The position numbers and the translations under genes were made by a program. From Clostridiales bacterium UBA1728 (GTDB lineage: Bacteria; Bacillota; Clostridia; Oscillospirales; Oscillospiraceae), in contig DCIK01000033.1 of assembly GCA_002315975.1 (NCBI GenBank), positions 3,911-42,658 of the forward strand: 38,748 nt of DNA, read 5' to 3'. The notes beneath the pieces were generated by a model, which ran no database searches, was not told where the DNA came from, and worked only from the letters and a program-made list of their open reading frames with translations. This document shows, piece after piece, positions 15,589-22,693 of the stretch; the stretch's first letter is position 1, and every line of letters starts with the position of its first letter.

Positions 15589-16355
15589 AAAAGAAGCTTG
15601 AAATAAGCAACATTTCCAAAGCCTATGAGGATAACCCCCGCGTTCTGAAAAGTATCAGTTTTGACGTATACGATGGCGAGTTTCTCTCTCTGCTGGGCCC
15701 CTCCGGCTGCGGCAAGTCCACTTTGCTTCGCATTCTTATCGGCCTTCTGGAGAGCGATCAGGGCACCATCCTCAAGGACGGCAAGGATATCACCAAAGCG
15801 CACCCCTCGGCACGCGGTATGGGCATCGTTTTCCAGAACTATGCTCTCTTTGAGAACATGACCGTTCTGCAGAATGTGGAATATGCCCAGAAATTTCATG
15901 GTGTGTCGAAAAAGGACGCACGGGAAAAAGCCGCAGAGATGATCAGCGCCGTCGGTCTGCGGGAGCATGGGGACAAGTATCCCCGGAGTCTCTCCGGCGG
16001 TCAGCAGCAGCGCGTGGCCATCGCCCGCACGCTGGCTCTGAACCCCGACATCGTGCTGCTGGACGAGCCCATGTCCGCACTGGATGTGAGCACCCGACTG
16101 ACCATGCGCGATGAGCTGAAGAATCTGCAGGATCGCTTCGGCACCACAATGATCTATGTCACCCACGATCAGGAGGAGGCCTTCTCCATGTCCGACCGGA
16201 TCATGGTGCTGGATTCCGGCAACATCAGCCAGTTGGATACCCCGGAAAATCTGGTGATGCACCCGGCCAACGAATATGTGGAGAGCTTTGTACTGGAAAA
16301 TCTGCGGAAGAAAGCGGCTTCTCTGGCACGCTTCACCGGCGTATGCGGGAAGTGA
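15573..16355 (+). CDS. ABC transporter ATP-binding protein (PotA/FbpC/PhnT type)
   Basis: 260 residues, cytoplasmic, powers the importer. Walker A GPSGCGKST (42-50), Q-loop Gln88, signature LSGGQ (140-144), Walker B IVLLDEP (160-166) and switch His198 (VTHD) are all intact. The sequence around FQNYALFENMTVLQNV is typical of the Fe3+/polyamine/phosphonate ATPases. It lacks the ~90-residue C-terminal regulatory domain found in PotA or FbpC of about 350 residues, so it is a short form. The ATG overlaps the end of the binding-protein gene; AAAAGGAG is 14 bases upstream. Followed by the permease gene after 5 bases. Confidence 0.93.
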   Translation: MDLQLKKKLEISNISKAYEDNPRVLKSISFDVYDGEFLSLLGPSGCGKSTLLRILIGLLESDQGTILKDGKDITKAHPSARGMGIVFQNYALFENMTVLQNVEYAQKFHGVSKKDAREKAAEMISAVGLREHGDKYPRSLSGGQQQRVAIARTLALNPDIVLLDEPMSALDVSTRLTMRDELKNLQDRFGTTMIYVTHDQEEAFSMSDRIMVLDSGNISQLDTPENLVMHPANEYVESFVLENLRKKAASLARFTGVCGK

Positions 16356-16360
16356 AGGCC

Positions 16361-17950
16361 ATGAAAATATCCAATCAGAAGAAAAAGCTGCTGGTCAATC
16401 TCTCTCTGGCCGCGTTCTTCGTGGTCTGCGTGATTGCGCCGATTGTGTCCATGCTCTGCCGCATCACACCCGAAGGGATGCGGCAGGTGTTCTCCTCGCC
16501 GCAGTTTCTCCCTGCCGTAAAGAATTCTCTGTCCACGGCCTTTGTGGCCACCTGCATTTCGCTGCTGCTCTCCATTCTCGCAGCGCTCTGTATGGAGCGC
16601 TGCGCCGTTGCCGGTAAAGCCATTTTCAGTCTGCTCTTTGTTCTGCCCATGCTCATTCCCTCCATCTCCCACGCCTTCGGCCTGGTGAGTCTGCTGGGTA
16701 CCAACGGCTCTCTGACGAATCTGCTGAAGCTCAACGGCAGCATTTACGGCTTCTGGGGCATCGTGGCCGGCTCGGTGCTCTACTCCTTTCCCGTGGCCTT
16801 TCTGATGTTCACCAACATCCTCCAATATGAGGACGGCATGACCTATAAAGCAGCCGAGGTGTTGGGCGTGCCACCCATCCGGCGCTTTCTGGACATCACC
16901 GTCCCCTTCATGAAAAAAACGCTGATTTCTGCCTTCTTCGCGGTTTTTACCATGATCATCACCGACTACGGTGTACCCCTGATGGTGGGCGGTAAAACGC
17001 TCACTCTCTCGGTGCTCATGTACAACAAGGCCGTGGCCATGATCGACTACAGCTCCGGCAGCGTCATTGGTGCGTTGCTGCTGCTGCCGGCCATCGCTGC
17101 CTTTGTGGTGGACCTGCTCAACAGCGACAACGGTCAGAGCGGCTTTGTATCCGAGCCTGTGGATCCCAGACGCAACAGGCTCAAGGAGACTTTTGCCTTT
17201 CTTTACTGCGCTTTGATAACGCTCATGGTTCTGGCCCCCATCGTTTCGTTCTGCGGTATGGTCTTTGAAACCAAGTACCCCGTTGATCCCAGCTTTACCC
17301 TCTACCATGTGCAGAAAACCCTTAACCGGGGTGCGGGCAGCTACCTGTTGAATTCCGTGCTCTATGCAACGCTTACCGCTGCCTTCGGTACCCTGCTGGC
17401 CTTTACCTGCGCTTACTCCACTGCCAGGCTCCGTTTCCGCTTCAGCAAGGCCCTGCACCTGATCTCCATCACCTCCATGGCCATCCCCGGTATCGTTCTG
17501 GGTCTGTCCTATGTGATCTTCTTTCACGGCAGCGCCGTCTATGGGACGGTCCTGCTGGTGGTGCTGGCTAACTCCATGCACTTTTTCGCCTCGCCCTACA
17601 TGATGATGTACAACACGCTCTCCAAGGTCAACCCCAATCTGGAAGATGTGGGTAAATGCATGGGTGTGAGCCGCATTCACATTATCAAAGATGTGATCCT
17701 CCCCAAGGTGAAATACACTCTCGCCGAGATGGCCGTCTACTTCTTTGTAAACTCCATGATGACCATTTCCGCCGTAGCGTTTTTGGCGCCGCCGTCCCCC
17801 AAGAGCGTGGCGCTGATGATTACCCAGTTTGAGGCCCAGCTTCTGATGGAAAGCGCAGCCTTTGTTTCCCTGTTGATTCTGATCGTCAACCTGCTGGTGA
17901 AAACCCTTATGGCTCTCCTGCGAAAGCGGGAGAAAAGGCTGACGGCATAA
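16361..17950 (+). CDS. ABC transporter permease, fused double-domain (FbpB/PhnV-like)
   Basis: 529 residues with about 12 membrane segments, equal to two permease units in one chain as in iron and 2-aminoethylphosphonate importers. Each half has its ATPase-contact (EAA) loop: AAEVLGVPPIRRFLDITVPF and EDVGKCMGVSRIHIIKDVIL. Start: the ATG at 16361 (MKISNQKKKLLVNLSLAAFF) is preferred because GAAGTGAAGG immediately precedes it; another in-frame ATG six codons earlier overlaps the ATPase gene but has no ribosome site. Last gene of the operon, followed by a strong terminator. One fused permease is enough for a complete transporter with the two preceding genes. Confidence 0.92.
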   Translation: MKISNQKKKLLVNLSLAAFFVVCVIAPIVSMLCRITPEGMRQVFSSPQFLPAVKNSLSTAFVATCISLLLSILAALCMERCAVAGKAIFSLLFVLPMLIPSISHAFGLVSLLGTNGSLTNLLKLNGSIYGFWGIVAGSVLYSFPVAFLMFTNILQYEDGMTYKAAEVLGVPPIRRFLDITVPFMKKTLISAFFAVFTMIITDYGVPLMVGGKTLTLSVLMYNKAVAMIDYSSGSVIGALLLLPAIAAFVVDLLNSDNGQSGFVSEPVDPRRNRLKETFAFLYCALITLMVLAPIVSFCGMVFETKYPVDPSFTLYHVQKTLNRGAGSYLLNSVLYATLTAAFGTLLAFTCAYSTARLRFRFSKALHLISITSMAIPGIVLGLSYVIFFHGSAVYGTVLLVVLANSMHFFASPYMMMYNTLSKVNPNLEDVGKCMGVSRIHIIKDVILPKVKYTLAEMAVYFFVNSMMTISAVAFLAPPSPKSVALMITQFEAQLLMESAAFVSLLILIVNLLVKTLMALLRKREKRLTA

Positions 17951-17953
17951 AAT

Positions 17954-17990
17954 ACGCTCCTGCCGCAGACAAAAGCGGCAGGAGCGTTTT
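17954..17990. terminator. Bidirectional terminator between the ABC operon and csoR-like gene
   Basis: 13-bp perfect stem ACGCTCCTGCCGC / GCGGCAGGAGCGT with an 8-base loop, flanked by AAAAT and TTTT. Confidence 0.92.
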
Positions 17991-17996
17991 CATGTA

Positions 17997-18347
17997 TTAC
18001 TTCAGAAACTTGTCGATGGCATCGTTCAGCGCGGAGATGGAATCGGTGTCGTTCTCCTCGATGGCCTCCACGATGCAGTGGTCAATGTGGTTGCGCAGCA
18101 CCAGTCTGCCCGCTCCGTTGAGCGCCGAGCGGACGGCTGCCAGCTGGGTGAGCACCTGAGCGCAGTCCTCGTCGTTCTCCACCATGCGCCGGATGGCCTC
18201 CAGATGGCCGATAATGCGGTTCAGGCGGCTGATGACGCTCTTCTTCTCGCTGTCGGAGTGGATGTGCTGGTGAGGGCCGGTGCCGTGGGAGTGGGTATGG
18301 ACGCTGCCGTCGGCGTGGACATGGCTGTGTTCCAATTCGTCAGACAT
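17997..18347 (-). CDS. CsoR/RcnR-family metal-sensing repressor with a histidine-rich N-terminal tail
   Basis: 116 residues. Residues 35-116 are the all-helical CsoR fold; Cys62 (EDCAQVL), His87 (RNHIDH) and Cys91 give the Cys-His-Cys pattern of copper-sensing CsoR proteins. Residues 7-30 hold nine histidines in alternating pattern, an added metal-binding tail absent from usual CsoR. Start: ATG at 18347, which overlaps the gltS stop by eight bases; the open frame runs further up but only inside gltS. AAGGGA lies upstream. It is the last gene of marR-gltS-csoR, an unexpected location; the copA gene it might control lies 4.3 kb away. By family, the apo-protein binds DNA and releases it on metal binding. 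Confidence 0.88.
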   Translation of the reverse strand: MSDELEHSHVHADGSVHTHSHGTGPHQHIHSDSEKKSVISRLNRIIGHLEAIRRMVENDEDCAQVLTQLAAVRSALNGAGRLVLRNHIDHCIVEAIEENDTDSISALNDAIDKFLK

Positions 18348-19791
18348 CGCTCTTCGTTCCCTTCTTTTTGAAGATGCTTCGCCGCAGCAGCAGCACATTG
18401 AAGACGATAAACAGTCCCGTGTAGACGCCCAGCACCATGAACGCCTTGGAGAGGCTCTGGGGGGCAACGCCCACCAGCAGCAGCATGGGTGCGCCGAAGA
18501 GAATGGCCCAGGGCATATGGTAGACGATATTGTCGCTGGCCTGGGTGCGGAACTCGGGGTCCAGCTCCCGCAGGAGGATTACGCCGGTGGAGGCGGTACC
18601 CGTCAGCATACCGTAGAGGGAGAGAAACGCCTCGTGCTCGTAGCCGGGGAAGACCCTGCCGCAGACCATACGCAGGTACCAGTAGGTGCCGAAGGCACCC
18701 GCCAGACAGATCAGGCTCAGGGGCAGGACGATGTCCATGCTGCGGAAGGCAGACAGGTCAATGGCGGCGATGGAGGCCACCACCATCAGATCGAACATGA
18801 AGCCGGAAATGCGATCCAGCATGAAGTTATTGGTGTAGTCCCGGTGCATGATGCCCTTTTTCCGAAGGCCGCCCATGACGATGCGCATGAGTATGGCAAA
18901 CACGGAGCTGAAAAGGAACTGGAAGCCCCAGATCATGCCCTGGATGGTGCCCTTCAGGCCGCTGGCGCCCACGCCCTCGGGATCCAGCAGGTGGTTGAGC
19001 GTCTTCATGAAGAAGAAGGCCAGAACATAGGCCAGAAATACCAGACCCAGCTGCACGGTGAACTTATCCAGCGACTCGGCCTGGGGAATCTCGTTCTCGC
19101 CGATGAAGCTGTCGAGGGTGAGCTTTTCCTGGACGCTCTCGCCCATGTTGCCCTTGTACAGACCCCGGCGGCGAAGGCGGTTGAGATAGAAGATACCGCC
19201 GATGCTGGCGGACACAAAGCCCATGGCCGCCACCGCCAGACCGAAGCTGGTGCCGTACTGAAAGCCGTTTTCAAAGGGGGCGGCAAAGGAGCCGGTCTCA
19301 AAGTTGTGACCCCAGTTAAAGGCCTGACCGGGACCCTGACCGTAGCCCATGGGCAGCAGCACGCCGGAGCCGTAAAAGCTGCCTATGGCATAGTAGAGTG
19401 TGATGGTAATGAGCAGACCCAGCACCGCCTGCAGCAGATAGCCGTTGACCACGGTGATGCCGGCATCCAGAGCGCCGGTCTTACTGCGGCCGTCCTGATC
19501 CTTACGAAGCCGCCGCAGAGACAGCGCCGCAAAGCCCAGACCCAGACCGTGATAGGTGAGAATTTCCAGCTCGGAGGTGCTGTAGAGGCTGATGCCGAAG
19601 CCCTTTTGCACGCCATAGTTCAGTCCCAGCAGCAGAAAGCCGCCCAGCACCGAGCTGGGGATCATGGCACGGCGCAAAAAGCCGCAGAGCCGCCGCAGGG
19701 TATTGGCCAGCAGCATCATGCCGAAGAGCAGAGCCAGCGTAAGGATCAGGCTCCAGACCTGGCTGTCCCAAAGATTCAATCCGCTTGTCAT
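18340..19791 (-). CDS. gltS: Sodium/glutamate symporter, GltS type
   Basis: 483 residues, inner membrane, Na+-driven glutamate uptake (family function). The first half has MIPSSVLGGFLLLGLNYG and the signature MGYGQGPGQAFNWG, with GxxxGT-like turns; the second half repeats the fold with LYGMLTGTASTGVILLRELD, the second pore-helix block. About ten or more membrane segments. E. coli GltS has about 400 residues; the extra length here is the charged central loop (RRRGLYKGNMGESVQEKLTL) and terminal parts. AAAGG precedes the ATG by about 12 bases. It follows the marR gene by 18 bases and overlaps csoR by eight, so all three are one transcript. Confidence 0.88.
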   Translation of the reverse strand: MTSGLNLWDSQVWSLILTLALLFGMMLLANTLRRLCGFLRRAMIPSSVLGGFLLLGLNYGVQKGFGISLYSTSELEILTYHGLGLGFAALSLRRLRKDQDGRSKTGALDAGITVVNGYLLQAVLGLLITITLYYAIGSFYGSGVLLPMGYGQGPGQAFNWGHNFETGSFAAPFENGFQYGTSFGLAVAAMGFVSASIGGIFYLNRLRRRGLYKGNMGESVQEKLTLDSFIGENEIPQAESLDKFTVQLGLVFLAYVLAFFFMKTLNHLLDPEGVGASGLKGTIQGMIWGFQFLFSSVFAILMRIVMGGLRKKGIMHRDYTNNFMLDRISGFMFDLMVVASIAAIDLSAFRSMDIVLPLSLICLAGAFGTYWYLRMVCGRVFPGYEHEAFLSLYGMLTGTASTGVILLRELDPEFRTQASDNIVYHMPWAILFGAPMLLLVGVAPQSLSKAFMVLGVYTGLFIVFNVLLLRRSIFKKKGTKSDV

Positions 19792-19809
19792 AGTAGTATG
19801 TAACCTTTC

Positions 19810-20241
19810 TTATTCCGCGCTGTCAACATCATCGTTCAGGGAATGGAGCATGGTCTCAAACAGCTTCAGCTCTTCTTCCGTATATTGCCCACGGAGCTTT
19901 TCCAGCGCAGGCCGGAGGAAGCTGTCGGAGGTGTCGTAGTAATTGTGGAACTTTTCGGATACCTGCAGGCGGCACTCCCGACGGTCATCCTCGGAGGTGG
20001 CCTTGAGAACATAGCCCTTTGCGCTGAGATTGTTCACCTTATAGGTGGCGTTGGGCTGGGAAATGCCCAGATTCTCCGCCAGCTGGGTTATGGTGGGCTC
20101 ATCCAGCAGGAAGATCACATCGGCTGCAAAGGCCTCGGTGGCGGAGAGGGAGCCGTCCCTTTCCTGAATATTGCCGAAAAGCTTACGGTAGTGGATCAGG
20201 CGGAACTGCCGATAGAGCCGGCTGAGTTCGTCTTTGAGCAT
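19810..20241 (-). CDS. MarR-family transcriptional regulator
   Basis: 143 residues, the usual MarR size. The winged helix is central: LLDEPTITQLAENLGISQPN, then ATYKVNNLSAKGYVLKATSE and the wing DDRRECRLQ. Flanking helices form the dimer interface. GGAG lies eight bases before the ATG. First gene of the gltS operon with its own promoter upstream; it probably regulates that operon in response to an unknown small ligand. I found no clear MarR palindrome over the promoter. Confidence 0.9.
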   Translation of the reverse strand: MLKDELSRLYRQFRLIHYRKLFGNIQERDGSLSATEAFAADVIFLLDEPTITQLAENLGISQPNATYKVNNLSAKGYVLKATSEDDRRECRLQVSEKFHNYYDTSDSFLRPALEKLRGQYTEEELKLFETMLHSLNDDVDSAE

Positions 20242-20274
20242 GGCTGAAACTCCGATTCATAAAAGTTTGGATAT

Positions 20275-20303
20275 ATTTTACCCTTCACACGGAGGCTTGT
20301 CAA
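20275..20303 (-). promoter_or_regulatory. Promoter of marR-gltS-csoR
   Basis: On the minus strand: TTGACA (20298-20303), 17-base spacer, TAAAAT (20275-20280), 34 bases before the marR start. Confidence 0.7.
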
Positions 20304-20398
20304 CAAAAATCAAAGGGAGAAATTGTAAACATTTTGCCCCGATGTGTTCGTAAGCGCAAAAGTTTTAGCTTAGTGATAGCAATTGCAGGTAAGTGAAT

Positions 20399-20425
20399 GT
20401 AGGGCACGGCCTCCCGGCCGTGCCG
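20399..20425 (-). repeat. 27-bp REP unit (copy 4, perfect-palindrome variant)
   Basis: GTAGGGCACGG-CCTCCCGGCCGTGCCG; the arms CGGCACGG / CCGTGCCG pair better than in other copies. It lies between marR and cotH with copy 5 in opposite orientation. Confidence 0.75.
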
Positions 20426-20480
20426 AAAGCCTACGATTCCCGCTTTGTCTGGATAATACGGACATAGTGCTTATCCCACA

Positions 20481-20507
20481 CGGCTCGTCCGGGAGGCCGA
20501 GCCCTAC
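20481..20507 (+). repeat. 27-bp REP unit (copy 5)
   Basis: CGGCTCGTCC-GGGAGGCC-GAGCCCTAC. With copy 4 it makes an inverted pair 55 bases apart. The rest of this 313-base gap shows only the marR promoter. Confidence 0.8.
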
Positions 20508-20554
20508 AGAAGCTTTCGCAGGGAAAATCCCTTTTGCGCAGACGCTATTTGCGA

Positions 20555-22534
20555 TCAGCCGGCGTAGAGGGTCATGCTGCGTTCCGTGAGGGTGATGGTG
20601 TCCTGATAGTCGTAGGTCTTGCCGCTGCCGTCAATGCGGGTGTTCCAGCGGTAGATAAAGGGCTTTCCGCCCACATAGCCGGGCACGGTGATGGTAGCCC
20701 CGATCTTCTGGATGGGCTCGACCACGCAATAGGCCTCGCCGTTTTTCCCCGCAAAGAAGAGGATCGCCGAATCCTCCGAAAGGCCGGTATTCAGCTCCTG
20801 CAGGCGGATGCGGCACTTTTCCTGCATATTCTTCACGATCTTCAGGTAGGTCTCGGCCTGCTCCTCATAGTATTCCTCCGCATTCGTGGGCATCGTGCTC
20901 CCGGAAGCGGAATATTCCTTGCATCTGGCATAGGAAATGCCCCAGCAGAAGGCGTCCATCACCGCAGAGGCCTGCTGCGTCTGCGAGGCAGTGCTGAGCT
21001 CCTCTTCGATGGCAGCCTCTGCCAGCGGGGACAGCTCCGTCCAGAGCTCGATGACCAGCTCGCGGAATTCCCCGTGGCGCATGGCGCTCTGGAAGAGCGT
21101 GGGCATAGACTTTTTCGCATAGGCGTGGTTCAGCGGCATGGAGCCGATGGCGGCAAACCAGCCGTAGGGCTCCGAGAGGTCCACGCCGAAGCGGTCCATG
21201 GTGCCCTGAGAGAAGAGGGAATGGTCAAAGTCCCAGGGGGCAACGGCATAGAGCTTATCATCCCCGGGCAGCTTCAGGAAATAGGCGCTGGTCAGGCCGG
21301 CGTCGATGTTCATGGTATATTCCTCGAGGATATACATACGGGCAAGGCTGTCCAGATCGAAGTATTCGCTGTAGTGCTTCCCCTTTTCGTTATAGCCATC
21401 CTCGGCCACCAGCGCCGCATGGGCATCGGAGAAGAGATCGGCAATATAGTTCAGCTCTGCCTCGGAGGCGTATTTGGGGGATTTCAGCACCACGGGCTGG
21501 GCATTGGCCGTGACAAAGGAGCAGGGCGTTTCCAGATAGCGGGTGCCCAGCTCCAGCTCCAGCAGGTACGCGCCGGAAATATCCTCCGGGTCATTGGGGA
21601 TATCCACCCACTTGCGGAAGCTGTAATCGGACTTGTCGCTGCTCTTGCTCTGGCGGGTGGGCAGCTCCTCCATATCAACGCCCAGATTGGCTCGCTTGTT
21701 GGCTGTGTCCAGATTCACGGCGGCAATGCGATTCTCGCCCAGCTCGATCTTCTCAAAGAGCTGGTAGCTGCCCCGGTACTCACCGTTGATGTAAAGGTCC
21801 ACCATCCGGGACTCCGGGCTGTAGGCAAGGCCGAAGAGCCCGGCCAGCTTCTGGGCAAAGTGGTTGCGCAGAAGGGTATAGTCCTCCCAGTTGGCCACCA
21901 GAACCCACTTCTTCGCCTTTTCCATACCGCAGAGGGATTCCTTGCTGTACAGCGTGATAGTGTAGGGCTTTTTGGCGTTTTTGCGGGTATTGTTGCCCCG
22001 GAGCTTAATGCCCTTCATGGCCGCGTCCAGCGTCTGCTCCCCCTGCTCGTAAATACGGATTGCGCCCCGCTCGGAGTAATCCTTCGTATCCGCATGGAGG
22101 GCGGAGAGAGAACCCGTCTCCGTGGAGAGGAACACCGCCGGCACATTCTCCGAGCGGAGAATCAGCACAGAAAAATCGGTCGCACCGCAGCGGAGCGTAT
22201 ACTCCCGGTTGCACGCCGCGAAAACATCGGTGGTATCGCCGCTGCGCAGGACGGTGCCGTTCACCTTCACCTCCGCCCGGGTATCGAAGTACACCGTCAG
22301 CTTTGATGAATCGCAGTCGGCGGGGAGATAGATCACATACTCCGTCCTGCCGAATCGGTTGGTGGCGGGGGAAGCCTTCCACATGATCGTATCAACGGAA
22401 TCCCGGCTGCCGCCGTAGGGATTCACATAGAGGGCAAAGCCCGCCGCCCGAACCGGCAGACTGCCCAGTGTAAGGCAGAGGAACAGCGAAAAGAAGATTG
22501 CAGCGGCAAGCCGTCTGATTTTGAAAGTTTTCAT
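20555..22534 (-). CDS. Secreted CotH-family protein (CotH kinase domain)
   Basis: 659 residues. A basic signal peptide (MKTFKIRRLAAAIFFSLFLC, cleavage near VRAAG) exports it. Residues ~30-150 are beta-rich and unassigned. Residues ~170-510 are the CotH domain: IKLRGNNTRKNAKKPYTITL (basic binding residues), WEDYTLLRNHFAQKLA, LYINGEYRGSYQLFEKI, and the acidic metal site APWDFDHSL. A C-terminal ~60-residue beta domain (GATITVPGYVGGKPFIYRW) follows. CotH of Bacillus phosphorylates spore-coat proteins; secreted clostridial homologues are often linked to cell-surface or cellulosomal proteins, but this role is not shown here. The ATG at 22534 was chosen because a good promoter overlaps the far-upstream ATG at 22651; its ribosome site (CAGGG) is weak. 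Monocistronic. Confidence 0.87.
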   Translation of the reverse strand: MKTFKIRRLAAAIFFSLFLCLTLGSLPVRAAGFALYVNPYGGSRDSVDTIMWKASPATNRFGRTEYVIYLPADCDSSKLTVYFDTRAEVKVNGTVLRSGDTTDVFAACNREYTLRCGATDFSVLILRSENVPAVFLSTETGSLSALHADTKDYSERGAIRIYEQGEQTLDAAMKGIKLRGNNTRKNAKKPYTITLYSKESLCGMEKAKKWVLVANWEDYTLLRNHFAQKLAGLFGLAYSPESRMVDLYINGEYRGSYQLFEKIELGENRIAAVNLDTANKRANLGVDMEELPTRQSKSSDKSDYSFRKWVDIPNDPEDISGAYLLELELGTRYLETPCSFVTANAQPVVLKSPKYASEAELNYIADLFSDAHAALVAEDGYNEKGKHYSEYFDLDSLARMYILEEYTMNIDAGLTSAYFLKLPGDDKLYAVAPWDFDHSLFSQGTMDRFGVDLSEPYGWFAAIGSMPLNHAYAKKSMPTLFQSAMRHGEFRELVIELWTELSPLAEAAIEEELSTASQTQQASAVMDAFCWGISYARCKEYSASGSTMPTNAEEYYEEQAETYLKIVKNMQEKCRIRLQELNTGLSEDSAILFFAGKNGEAYCVVEPIQKIGATITVPGYVGGKPFIYRWNTRIDGSGKTYDYQDTITLTERSMTLYAG

Positions 22535-22622
22535 ACGCACGACCCTGATAAAAAAGCAAGCCCCCTGCTCTTTTGAAACCTGCGGACAAGGGACAGAATA
22601 AACATTTCGTGTAAACATATCT

Positions 22623-22651
22623 ATTCTATCACATCGCCGGGGAAATTTCAA
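22623..22651 (-). promoter_or_regulatory. Promoter of the cotH-like gene
   Basis: On the minus strand: TTGAAA (22646-22651), 17-base spacer, TAGAAT (22623-22628), giving a leader of about 80 bases. Confidence 0.65.
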
Positions 22652-22693
22652 CAGAAGCAGGGAGCTTGCTTTCGCTCATTTCTCTCTGTGGAA

